Assembly: GCA_943736015.1 (NCBI GenBank)
Contig: OX031056.1
Span: 71,699,277-71,763,276 of the forward strand
Direction: 5' to 3'
DNA length: 64,000 bases
From: Tridacna crocea
Lineage: Eukaryota > Mollusca > Bivalvia > Cardiida > Cardiidae
Below the pieces are notes generated by a model. The model was not told where the DNA came from and did not search any database. It saw only the letters and a program-made list of their open reading frames with translations. The position numbers were made by a program, and so were the translations under genes. Below are positions 1 to 10,825 of this stretch, piece by piece; the first letter of the stretch is position 1, and each line of letters opens with the position of its first letter.

Positions 1-174
1 CGGTCATGTCTTTTTAAAACCCTCGAGAAGTATGTTTTCAAAAACAAAGCCAAGCAGAAGATAATGCCGGTGACTAGCACTTTCTGCTTTTCTCACAATA
101 TTTTCTCTTTTCCTTTCAATAAGACAGAACTTTACTATTTTCGAAAGGCAGAATGGTCCTCAACTATGCATAAA

Positions 175-208
175 TTTTAGATAGATAGGTAGATAGATAG
201 ATAGATAT
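175..208 (+). repeat. GATA microsatellite
   Basis: Imperfect (AGAT)n run. Confidence 0.85.
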
Positions 209-368
209 GGCGAAATGCTTCGACCAATGTCGGTCTGCGCAGACCTTGTATCCGAGATGGGTCGATACTTTTTGCAGATGCCTGAAGCTCCCTTTTTCCA
301 CAGAGCATTGCTCCTTGCCCCTTGATATCTGTTTACTGACCCGCAGCATAAATATCATTCCTCTTCTT

Positions 369-594
369 CACTCTTCAACAAAGAATCCTTGGTTTTTACG
401 AGCCTGAAATAAAGGCCTTTTGAAAACATTGTGGGCAAAGGAGAAAATGCTGGTAACCAGCATTTTCTCCTTTGCCAACATTGTTTTCTACCCTGCTGAG
501 AACAAATTTCAAATTTTGAGTTCTGTTTATTTTGTCGTCTGCAAGCGCTTTCAATTTGGACGAGTCTAAAATTTTGTCGTTCGGTAAAGGTTGA
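369..594. mobile_element. piggyBac-like palindromic MITE (degenerate ends)
   Basis: Central hairpin GGAGAAAATGCTGGTAACCA and mirror; flanking arms GCCTTTTGAAAACATTGTGG and TTTCAATTTGGACGAGTC fit the family. Terminal TTAA is not clean. Confidence 0.7.
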
Positions 595-2140
595 AGAATC
601 CTTTCAACGCAAATGTGGGCTGTTTCGGTATGGATAAAAGGAAAGCTGTATAAAATGCGCTGTCTGATGTGTAAACTATGATGTGTTCCATTTTTTTCCC
701 CAGAGAATCTAATCCGTGGAATTTATTGTTAATCAAAGTTTGATGTTGTTTCACGTCGTTTTTAACCTTATTTCAGTTATATCATAGCAACAGCTTACGT
801 ATTCGTGCTGAGTTACAGCAATTCAAGGCTAGGGTTTTGTAGGTTTTTTTTTTTTTAAAGACAATCCTACGAAAAGCTCAGTGCTTCCGGTGAGACTAGA
901 AATAAAGGTCTCTTTGGACCTTTTCACATCCCGTCTCCCACCACACACACACACACAAAAAAAAATCAAATAAAAAGACGATTTCCCCTGACAATATTGA
1001 ACATGTTTAAACCCGGCCGGAACTGGTTGCAATGGCGTGACACTTATAATAAGGAGATGCACAAGACCATTTCCTGTCTCTGACCCTATCTCCGAAGTTT
1101 GCAATGAATTTTATTTTCGGTGTAGATGAATGTGCTGGGTTTTGGTCCGGTTTGAGTGTTGATGTGTTCTAGTTAATGAAAAGTAACTTGCAATTGATGG
1201 ACACATTCATTTTGCAGGCTGTAACAGCGATACGGTTTGGTGCATGTCTCCCCCAGGTAGGGGTTGGAGACAAAGATTACAGACCGTGCACTCTTCTAAT
1301 ACTGGAGACAACTTGATTGATTGTATGGCGTTTATTGCCATTTTCGAAAGTATTTCAGTTATATCGCTGAGTCCAGTGTATCAAACCATGTTTTCCCGGA
1401 TTTTCTTTTGCCAGTACTCCGCACATTTTTTTTTACAAACCACTGGCTGATTTCCCTTATAATAATCGTCGAAACAATGACCAGAGATAATTCAGGAATG
1501 AATTAATGCAGTTGAACTGCAGAATTAAGATAACATTGGCATTATTAAAGTAAACGCAACGAGAGAAAAAACGCTTACTTGCTGAAATAAAATGATAATT
1601 ATCCCACGATGGCGTATATCCTCTAATACCGACCGAAAAATTTACGAAACTGCGAGCTATAGAAATATATATGTTGTAGTCCAAACTGGAATCCAGGCAG
1701 ATCCGGAATCTGCCTAGACCAAACTGAAATTTGTCTATAACAAATCAGGATTCCGGTTTAGCTTTGCAGCTCTACAATCTGCCTAAACCAAATTTTAATA
1801 ATTTCTCGTTGAATACTGGGCGTCTACATATGAATCATCTGAATTTTAAACGTAAACCCCAAAATAAAGTTTTAGTCAAAAATTCAGAGTAAATATAAAT
1901 TTGAATGTTTTGTACTAATAAAAAAGGAGGAAAAAAGAGCGATTGTGGAAAAATCATATAAAATGCATTAAATAAAAATACTTCTCAATTGTAAACATAA
2001 TTAAATCAATGTATTTTTTTTTTAAAAGTATAAGAAAAACGTGAATGCAGTTTGGTCTACACAACATTTGAATTCTAATTTGGTCTAGGCAGATTCCGGA
2101 TCTGCCTAGATTCCAATCTGGCCTACGACATATATATATG
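595..2140. other. No gene recognised
   Basis: AT-rich. Only short homopolymers and a CA run (about 942-960) stand out. TCTGCCTAGACCAAACTGAA-type words recur at 1700-1800 and 2050-2125, a small degenerate repeat. Confidence 0.6.
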
Positions 2141-2142
2141 TG

Positions 2143-2383
2143 AAAAACTTCCACTTTTCTACTTTTCGACCTAGCATTCTAACGCGAAAAGTGGAAGTTA
2201 GTGCTTCCTAATTTCTACTTTTCTAGGCAAACGTGAAGTCGAAAAGTGGAAAGTTTTATGACAATTGTCAGGTCAAAAACTTCAACTTTTCGACTTTTCG
2301 AGGTAACTTTTTTGCTAGAAAAGTGGAAGTTACTGTGCCTAATTTCTACTTTTCGAGTTCCTCGTAGGTCGAAAAGTGGATGG
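2143..2383. repeat. Array of inverted CGAAAAGTGGAAGT motifs
   Basis: At least four alternating copies of ACTTCCACTTTTC and its complement CGAAAAGTGGAAGT with TTTCTACTTTTCGA between them. It can fold into several hairpins. Confidence 0.85.
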
Positions 2384-2611
2384 CGGAAACAGGATTCCGT
2401 AGTCTTTGCATTTTATGGTTGGGTGCACACACAAAATACAGAACAGAATAGAACAATGTTTTTTTTTTGCAACAAGTACACCTTTGTACATAGTCCATGA
2501 AAATACAAAAAAAAAATAATAAAAATGAAAAATCACCAGATACAAGGCGAGCATGACGTAAAAATGACATGTACTAAAGTACATTTTAGTACGTGCTATC
2601 GGCAAAGCGTT

Positions 2612-3139
2612 AAAGGTGGCCCTTCAGATTTTGAGACAAAAATACAAAAAAAAAATCATCATTTTACTCCCAAAGTCTTACAATTTTCATTCATGAAACC
2701 CCAGTAGTCGAAAACCATCCGACAAGAAGAGAAATTAGAGATTTACGACGGCCCAGGTCGACACCGACGGGAACCCGTTCTATTTTTACACTGAGCAACT
2801 CGCTTATTTACATACCGGAAATACACAGACGAAGCTTCAAACATAGCGTTCGAAGAAGACATGAAAAATAATTACATGTTTGTTATAGTCTGGAATTTAA
2901 GTGTCATTAGTCACGTGCCAGTCACTTAACATTCCCACAATGCTTTTTTTTTTTTTTGCTCGAAATCTAAAAATAGCTTAAGAGGCTACGTAGCCTTTTA
3001 AGGGAATACCATAAAAAAATATATTTTTTTAAATTTTACAGTTCTTAATGATTGATGATTTGTATTGTTTTTTCATATAAATTTCAGTGATATATATAGC
3101 TTTTAATTTGGTGAGATGCGAAAATTCTTATACCCGCCT
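2612..3139 (-). mobile_element. E2F-motif TTAA element (copy 1)
   Basis: Minus orientation, TTAA at both ends (AAAGGTGGCCC and CCGCCTTTAA). Contains the AGGCTACGTAGCCT palindrome, CATTCCCACAATGC and CACGTG. The E2F-like site is damaged by a poly-T expansion. Confidence 0.8.
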
Positions 3140-3411
3140 TTAAATACGTCTCACATGTAATACACTTTATTTGCCAGCACTGAAATATATACTTTAAGTC
3201 TTGCCTACTGGCTAGCAAAATGCCGATAGAAAAGTGTCGAACATGCAGACAATGTGTAAAGTGTCGGACAAATAAATAAAAAAAAGCATGATGGTAGTGT
3301 CAAAAACAAAATGTAACAGCATATGCAGCGGTTCGACTAAAGTCATCTTACTAAACTTTCTTGCAGCTAATTTGAGTGTTTGATGACATTTTTGCATTTC
3401 TTGGTGAAAGG

Positions 3412-3740
3412 TCTGTGATGGGGCATCAATTAGGGAACCAGGAAGCCTTTCAAACGATGTGTATGCTGAAAGAAGGCTGTGTTAATGGGGCAGTAGCTGC
3501 AAGTTTTAATGTGTCCCAGTGAGTAATCTCAAGAGCCTGGAATCATTTCCCGTGGTCGATGGGTGACCTCGGGCGGGGACTATATTTGAAACGGGGTCGT
3601 TATCTAAAAATGTTAATAAAGATCATTTTGATACATCTTCGAGAAAGTACAACGACTGACACAAGTGACAAAGGGCACCGCATGCGGGTGCAAACATTCT
3701 AATACGGATGCTCTTTCCGTGAAAAGATTGAGTCGAAAAA
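3412..3740 (+). pseudogene. Possible relic of a transposase DNA-binding region
   Basis: With stops and frameshifts the plus strand reads LGNQEAFQTMCMLKEGCVNG, AVAASFNVSQ-stop-VISRAW and TTTDTSDKGHRMRVQTF. The pattern recalls the paired HTH N-terminus of Tc1/mariner transposases. Weak, by eye only. Confidence 0.25.
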
Positions 3741-3893
3741 AAAAAAACCAGGAATAAATGTGTCAAAAAATGTTGAGAATCACTAACCTTTCTGGTCAAG
3801 GTTTCCTATTTGTAAGTAAACAACTAGCCACAGTGTGAGGTTGGTATGAGATATATGTGAACATTTTCTCCACCATACTCTTAAAAAGGATGT

Positions 3894-4121
3894 TTAACCT
3901 TTTTCCAAACAAGCCCTTGTTTTTACGTGTCTGCAGTACAAGTCTTTTGAAAACACTGAGGGAAAAGTAGAAATTGCTCGTAACGAGCAATTTCTGCTTT
4001 TCCCACAGTGTTTTATGCCCGTTTGGATAATTTTCTGCCATTGTAATGAAAGTTGAAATTGTCGTCTGCAAACTCTTTCAGTTTGGAAGAGTCTGAAATT
4101 TGTCATTTGAGAAAGGGTTAA
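3894..4121. mobile_element. piggyBac-like palindromic MITE
   Basis: Bounded by TTAA. Starts CCTTTTTCCAAACAAGCC and ends GAGAAAGGG. Central hairpin GTAGAAATTGCTCGTAACGA in a slightly different loop variant. Confidence 0.75.
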
Positions 4122-4317
4122 ACATGTGCAAAAAGTGTGAACCCATGTCAGCCTGCGAGGACGATATGTTTCGAAACTTTTTACGATGGGCCAATTTTCT
4201 GCATGTGAAAGGGTCATTCTACACCATGATTCAGTCGGTTGTAAGGAAACCAATTTCATGATTCCGAAGTTTTGTTAGGACTTATTTGGTATGATGCATA
4301 ACGGAGGTGCATTAACT

Positions 4318-4606
4318 CTTTAACGACAAAATGTTAGACTGGCCCAAATTGAAAGCACCTGCAGACGACAAAATAAACGTAACTGAAAAACTGAAATTTG
4401 TTTCCAGCCGGGTAGAAAATATTGTGGGAAAAGGAGAAAATGCTGGTAAACTGATTTTTACGACCCTTAGATAGAAGCCTTTTGAAATCATTGTGGGAAA
4501 AGGAGAAAATGCTGATAACCAGCATTTTCTCCTTTTCCCACAATGATTTCAAAAGGCTTCTATCTAAGGGTCGTAAAAATCAGGGATTGTTTGGTAAAGG
4601 GTTAAA
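4318..4606. mobile_element. piggyBac-like MITE with a duplicated arm forming a 133-bp palindrome
   Basis: Family ends TTAACTCTTTAACGAC and GTTTGGTAAAGGGTTAA. At 4451-4583 one arm has been copied in inverse, making a near-perfect 66-bp-arm palindrome centred on 4517. Confidence 0.8.
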
Positions 4607-5420
4607 CCCTTTTTGCCAGCGCTTATATTATTTCTCATGACGATGACGCACACTGCAGCAAGCCAGCAACGCAGATGCGACAAATGGGCTGTAAAGTTCC
4701 TCGACTTTTCCCTAGGAAGCAGTCCACACAGTCGGTCAGCAACAAACGACTTCAGAGTCAAGAAGCATCATACATGTTGAGACCCATTCGTTAGTGAAAG
4801 ATTAAACTTACACATTTAAATCATAATATTATGTGAAACAAAAGGGGTTAACGTAGAATCTTTCAAATACTCTCTAACGACCTGCTCAAAATTCATGATA
4901 CGAAGCGGTTTGTTACCAAGGAAACTTATTAAGTTTTGCTTGGAGAAATCAATGTTGAGGGCAACAAGAGAGACATGTGCAAGGTTGGCACCCTTTCGAT
5001 ATGTATTGCTGGCATACATATCCTATCTTTTGATACATGTGGACATAAACATACCAGGTCCTCTCAAAAGACGGGGAAATTCCGACCTCTACATGTCTTC
5101 CATGTTTTCTGGTGACAAAAAGCGGTTCCTAATACTGGTCACATGCACCAGCTCATTGCAGTATTAAGTCGGCCATGTTGGCGCCTCCATACTTTTTGTA
5201 GCCCAAAGTACACATTTAAAGAGGGGAATAATCTCTTTCACCGAGTTTCATCCACAGAAATCAAAAATTTCCTTCTCATAATCTCACTGCTGCAGTCGCT
5301 CAAACTTGTAAACTCTCAAAAAAATCTTCGCCATTTACATCGGCTTTCTCAAGATTTAAATGCACTTACACCACTTAATACACTGAATCTGTGATTAGGG
5401 CGCAAATTTCGTTCAGCTGC

Positions 5421-5659
5421 CGCTGTAATGCAGAGAAATGACCCCATTACAAAATGACCCCCGGGTCATTTCTCGACGTAGAGGAATGACCCATGAGTCA
5501 TTTTTCGACGTAGAAAAATGACCCGGGTCATTATTCTACGTCGAGAAATGACCCGGGGTCATTTCTCGACGTAGAGAAGTGACCCATGGTTCATTATTTT
5601 ACGTCGAGAAATGACCGTAGGTCATTTTGTAATGGGGGTCATTTCTCTGCATTACACCG
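5421..5659. repeat. Foldback element built of alternating palindromes (copy 1)
   Basis: Ends TGTAATGCAGAGAAATGAC and its mirror. Inside, TGACCCGGGTCA-type palindromes alternate with CGACGTAGA-type ones about every 28 bp. Confidence 0.88.
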
Positions 5660-5860
5660 CCATCTTGTGTCATGTGACGCTGTTTGGAACGAGAAATTAG
5701 ATTGGTCGATACCTACTGACAGTCGCGCATTCAACCAATGAAAGTTCTTACAGCTGCTGACATCTTTTGTCACGTGACACAAGTACGAGAAATGTCATAG
5801 GTTGATATGCGCGACTGTTCAGGTTGAATGCGCAAACCTTTACCAATGGCGAAACTGCAT
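5645..5860. promoter_or_regulatory. Motif-rich, promoter-like stretch
   Basis: Right of a foldback element: CCGCCATCTTG (YY1-like), TCATGTGAC, two CCAAT-type boxes (ATTGGTCG, CCAATGAAAG), and the palindrome GTCACGTGAC (E-box). No gene was found on either side, so this may be repeat DNA. Confidence 0.3.
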
Positions 5861-6191
5861 TAGCCAAACTGCATTAGCCATTGAGAAACCGTTGTGTTTC
5901 TTCTGATACAAAAAAATATATTAGCTCTCAGTTGTAGAAAATGATAAGAAAATAACTGTTAGCGTAAAAAAAAATACGTTTTTCTTTGGTATTTAGGTGA
6001 GAGTAACGTGCTCTATGAAGTTAAATCCGTTATTTACAACTTTTAGTCATCGGGTGATGGGAGTCAAGCTACGGACCCCTATACGTGGGACAAGTACTGC
6101 TCAGCTCTTCAAAACAGCTATCATCGTCAGTGAATACTTAACTTGTATCGATCGTTTCGCAAGCAATAATTCAATGGGTTCAGAGTTTTTT

Positions 6192-6216
6192 GACAGACAG
6201 ACAGACAGACAGACAT
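6192..6216 (+). repeat. GACA microsatellite
   Basis: (GACA)5 followed by TACAGAG. Confidence 0.85.
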
Positions 6217-8083
6217 ACAGAGAAGGATAGAGATTTAAAATTTCCATACCTTTTGAAGACAGCTTTTCGTTACACAAGTGTATCCAGTATGTAGTTCTAC
6301 CCCCCTCTTTGAGTGACAAGCTAGAAGATACAAATAAATAGTCGTAAATATAATACCGAAAATAACGAGACGTTTATTTATCTGGCAAACTGCAATTGCT
6401 GTGGGAACGTTTATTTGGTTTGGGGATTCAGAACTTGTCACGTGATCAACTGGTTTTATTGATTTGTCGGTTAACCCGAAGTTCCGCCCCCTACGTTTAA
6501 GTCAGCAAGTCGTTTAATATAACTGGTCCCCGTTGTACAATATACAAATAGCTAACATAACTTAACATAAAATCTCTTCGTTACACGCAAGTATTAATTT
6601 ATACAATACAATATGGGGGAAATAATACACAAAAGGCTGTGACATAAAAACTAATGGCGTTCCGGGTAAAAAAGAGGAGTCATATGTAGAGAGCAAAATT
6701 AAGAAAGGTAAATTAATTAAACCTAGACGCACTTATTGTACTGTCTGCAAACGCTCTCAAATTGAACAAGTTTAATATTTCATTGTTTGTTAAGGAGTCA
6801 GAATGGTTATTTTCATTTAAACCCTTTAGCTGCTAAACGCGAGTCGATGAGCTTTTGCAGATAGTGCAGATCTAGATCAGACTGCACAGAACGTGCGGTC
6901 TGATCTTCGAACTATACTGTCCGATTAGGAGATATTATTCCCCGAGACATAACTTTTAAACAGAGATATTTGGATTATTATCGTGTTATTTACATGACAT
7001 GTTTTCTTTTGTCATCAGTGTAAATATTTATATATAAAATCGAACCAATTTTTGTCCAGTGAAATGCATATTTCAAACAATCACTGGCATGGATTTTATT
7101 CCGCATTTCTATTGGGTCGGTAATTTTTTACCGACATCAGCATTTGTACCATCTTGGATCATATGGCTCACGAGTGCAGTCTGATCACTCTTCTGTACTC
7201 TACTTAATACACCCACATGCTTTTTATAATCGAGAGGCAAAGATAACTCCTTATTATGGAAAACGGGTATGGTATGCATGAATGCTTTTATGGCAAGGGA
7301 GTTAATCGAATTTTGTCTTTATGTTGGCAATCTTGATCTACCCAACATCATTACTTACTGTTTCATGTTGGTATTGTTTGTGAATCAGAGGTTTGTAGTA
7401 CTGAATCATTTTATAATAATGATATGTATTGGTGGCATGTGTTGCTGCTTCATTATATACAAACTCCAAGGCGAAATCTTTGTAATCTTGTAATCGTTTA
7501 ACGCTTTACCAGATGACAAAATTTTACTTTTTTTCGGCTTGAGAGTATTTGTAGATGTCAATCGTTTATGGCTCATATGGTGCAATTTTTCTTTGTTTGG
7601 GTTGTGAGTATATTGAAAAAAGGTGAAAATGCTATTACCAGTATTTTCTCCTTCTCCCTCAATGTTATCATAATGTAATCAAAAGGCGTCTTTTCCAGTG
7701 TCGTTAACTTTCGGCATTGTGCGACAAAAGTACTTATAGACTGTTGACTAGCAACTGTGATATTTGCTAATTCTTAGATCGCTTACCATGGCTTGATTTT
7801 GTATCTATCGCAAGAAAACTGATTTTTTCGGATAGTACATATATAGAAAATTGGTTGTGCGTAGCGTTTGGTCTGATTTTGGATCTACTCTATATGTTAC
7901 CTTGAGAAGCATTTACTCGAAGTAACCTTGGGGTGGTTTGGCCATATTATTGATTAGATAAGTGTAAATCGAAATCGGATTGTGCAGAGCAATCATTCCG
8001 ATCTTCGATCGTAGATTACTTTTGTGATGTCTTTTTAAACTCAAACTAGCAAAACATTGATTTATCTTTCTGTCTTTTTAATA

Positions 8084-8540
8084 GTTAGCTTTCAACTGTT
8101 ACCATGGCTTTGTGTGTGTGTATTATGAGAACATTAATCGTCTGATTATCTGTTTGTCTGTCTGTCCGTCCGTTCGTCTGACCATCTGTCAGTCTGTCTG
8201 TCTGTCTGCCTGCCAGTCTGTCTGTCAGGTTGGGTTAATAGTTTTGATATGTATTTGACCTATTCTATCAGTCTATCTGTATGTTTATCGATTGATCAGT
8301 TGATTTATCATGTTATTTTGTCTAGTTTTTACACTGATTACCAATTACCATAGCTTTGTTTGTGTGTATTACGAGAACATTGTCCATCTGATTGTCCGTC
8401 CGTCCGTCTGTCTGTATGTCTGTAAGCTTGGTTAGGTATGGTATGCATTCGATCTATTCTATCAGTCTATTTGGAAATATATGTCATCTAAACAGCTGAT
8501 TTGATACTATTTCTTGCTACTTTGTTTTTCGGAGTACATA
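8084..8540 (+). repeat. Imperfect tandem duplication with TCTG microsatellite
   Basis: ACCATGGCTTTGTGTGTGTG at 8101 recurs as ACCATAGCTTTGTTTGTGTG at 8348, each followed by GAGAACATT, a (TCTG)n/(TCCG)n run and TTCTATCAGTCTAT. Confidence 0.8.
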
Positions 8541-9072
8541 TAATGATGAAGATATATTTCCTCTAGAACTTTGATAATCCCATCCTTATTGTAACACTTG
8601 TAATAGCGTTATGTCATGCATTCCATTGTTTGTTCGTTCATAGATATCCATTGTCTGCATACTTGTAACCAACTCATAAACTGTGTTTTAATTTAGACCA
8701 TTCTAGTTTGTTTTACAGATTATGTTTTGTGTGTTTTGCCATTTTTCCTACATTTATCAGCTGTGTTTATCATTTTTTTCTTGTACATCTTTATTTTTTC
8801 TTTTCATTGGTGTGGAGTGTCTGGTGATAATTGTTGAATTAATAGATAGTGTACCTGTGGAAGCGTGTAAGAAACGTGGATCTGGACATGTGTTGTATGG
8901 CTACATGCTGTTCCTGCACTTAGTATGTGCGGTAACATGATACAATGTAGTTTTCAAAGGTTTACTTGTAGCCAGCCAACACACTGTTCACTTCTTCATT
9001 TCCACATGACTATTATGCTATTTTTTCTATTCCCATTACTCAGTTTTCACAAACATTAAACAGTCAGAAACT

Positions 9073-10816
9073 TTGACCGGATACATAATACACTTGAACG
9101 CGAAACGCTTAGTGACCAGCAATCGTTGTAAAAAGAATGTAGAATTTTCCAGGCTGATGTTTTACTGTACTTTTTCTTGTTTGTTGCCTTCGTCAGTCGT
9201 AATTATACTTTTGATATTAAAATCAGGCGATGTCCATCCGAATCCTGGTCCACCACCTATCGAAAGCTCAGATAGTTGTTCTAGTTCATTTGATCTGTAC
9301 AATTTTCTCAACCTTCCTAATCATCTCTCAACTATCCATTATAATGTCCAAAGTATCGCAAATAAGCTTGATACTTTGATTGCTGAGTTCTCATATTTTG
9401 ATATTATGTCTTTTTCTGAGACTTGGTTACATAATGAAGTTTCTTCAAATGAATTACTTTTTCCGTCTTTCCATCCACCCGAACGCAAAGATCGAGCTGA
9501 TAATAGATACGGAGGAGTTATTCTATATGTCTACTTGAGTGACAGAAAACAGTTTATTAGGTATAACAATGAATTTTCTTCGCCACGAATTCTAACTAGC
9601 GGGGTCCCTCAGGGTTCTATTTTAGGACCATTACTCTTTTTAATTTACATAAATGACATAGGCTTGCACGTCGGTAACTCAAATTTAGACCTTTATGCGG
9701 ACGATTCGACCTTGTATACATCCGGAACAAACCTTATAGAAATACAAGCTAATCTCCAGAATAGTCTAGAATGTATACTGAGTTGGTGCACTGCTAACAA
9801 TATGCTTGTAAACCCAACTAAAACAAAATGTATGCTTATAGGACCTAAATATAAATTAAGATCTACTAATCTAGATTTAAATGTTAATGATTTTTGCATT
9901 GAAAACGTTGAATCTCATAAAATATTAGGTGTATATGTTGATAAGCATTTATCCTGGAATTTTCATATTGATAAAACTATTTCTAAGATTAACAGTAAGA
10001 TAACATTGCTAAAAAGAATTTCCATGTATCTCACATTTGAAATGAAACAGTTATTTTACAACTCTTACATACTCCCTATCTTTGACTACTGTTGTACAGT
10101 ATGGTGGAAGAACACCAAATGTAAATCCGCTAAGCTAACCGTCCTCCAGAAAAGAATCGCTCGTATTATTCTAGGGGTTACCCCAAGAACACCGTCGAAA
10201 AATCTTTTTTCCCAACTTAATTGGTTAACGTGCGATAATAGATGTAAGTATCACACCGGCGTTTTAATTTACAGATGTCGTAATAACCTATCGCCTAGAT
10301 ATATGAGTGACATTATTTCGTTTTCGAGTAACACAAATTATAATTTAAGGTCATCTGCTCGTAGTGACATCGTAAACTCTAGATTTAATACATCGTACAA
10401 GAAACGGGCATTTTCGTATTTCAGCATGGATGTGTGGAATGAAATTCCTACTTCCATCAGAGAAGCGAAATCAATAATTAGCTTCAAAAAACAGTTCAAA
10501 CAACATTTATTGAACGTACAGTCCTCGTTATAGTTACATTATCATACATCTATACGAAAAAACGTGTGTCTGTCCGTATAACTCATATTCCAACATTATT
10601 TTGCTATTAATTCATCTTCTGTATTTTCAAACACTACAATCATCAGTATCACCAACCATTATCATCTTTATTATTATTATTATCCTATTTATTATCGTTA
10701 CTATCGTTGTTCCACTCATCTTGAAGGCAACATTGTAAAAAAGACTTTGAAATATGTCTTAATGTTTTAACCTTCACTAAATAAAGATATTATTATTATT
10801 ATTATTATTATTATAA
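9073..10816 (+). mobile_element. LINE 1: internally deleted APE-type non-LTR retrotransposon (EN start fused to RT)
   Basis: ORF 9073-10533 (486 aa). Residues 26-50 are hydrophobic and are followed by GDVHPNPGP at 52-60, a 2A-like motif. The start of an APE endonuclease follows (HYNVQSIANK, FSETWLH). At about residue 153 (nt 9532) the sequence jumps in frame into the RT (YLSDRKQF, GVPQGSILGPLLF at 177-189, YADD at 208-211) and the LINE C-terminal region. The rest of EN and the RT fingers are missing, so the element cannot be autonomous. The 3' UTR ends in AAATAAAGAT plus an ATT repeat. Jockey/CR1-like; clade not assigned. Confidence 0.9.
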
Positions 10817-10825
10817 TAATTTGTC
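10788..10825 (+). repeat. ATT-repeat tail of LINE 1 joined to the 5' end of LINE 2
   Basis: An (ATT)n run follows AAATAAAGAT, typical of microsatellite-tailed LINEs. Endonuclease coding sequence of the second LINE starts immediately after it, so the junction is between tail and a 5' truncation. Confidence 0.8.

Larger units (their letters stand above)
5660..9072. other. No conserved gene recognised
   Basis: Short ORFs (for example 8722-8940) show no family features. Includes a degenerate MITE at 7498-7710 and a repeat at 6826-6920 that recurs around 23106-23440. Confidence 0.55.

Noticed and set aside
3894..4259. 121-codon minus-strand ORF
   Set aside because: Covers a MITE copy; no domain.
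5421..5659. CRISPR-like or integron-like array
   Set aside because: Palindromes are contiguous and enclosed by inverted ends; a second copy shows a mobile foldback element.
8722..8940. Small hydrophobic protein gene
   Set aside because: 72 codons, no family signal, near LINE 5' region and microsatellites; likely chance.
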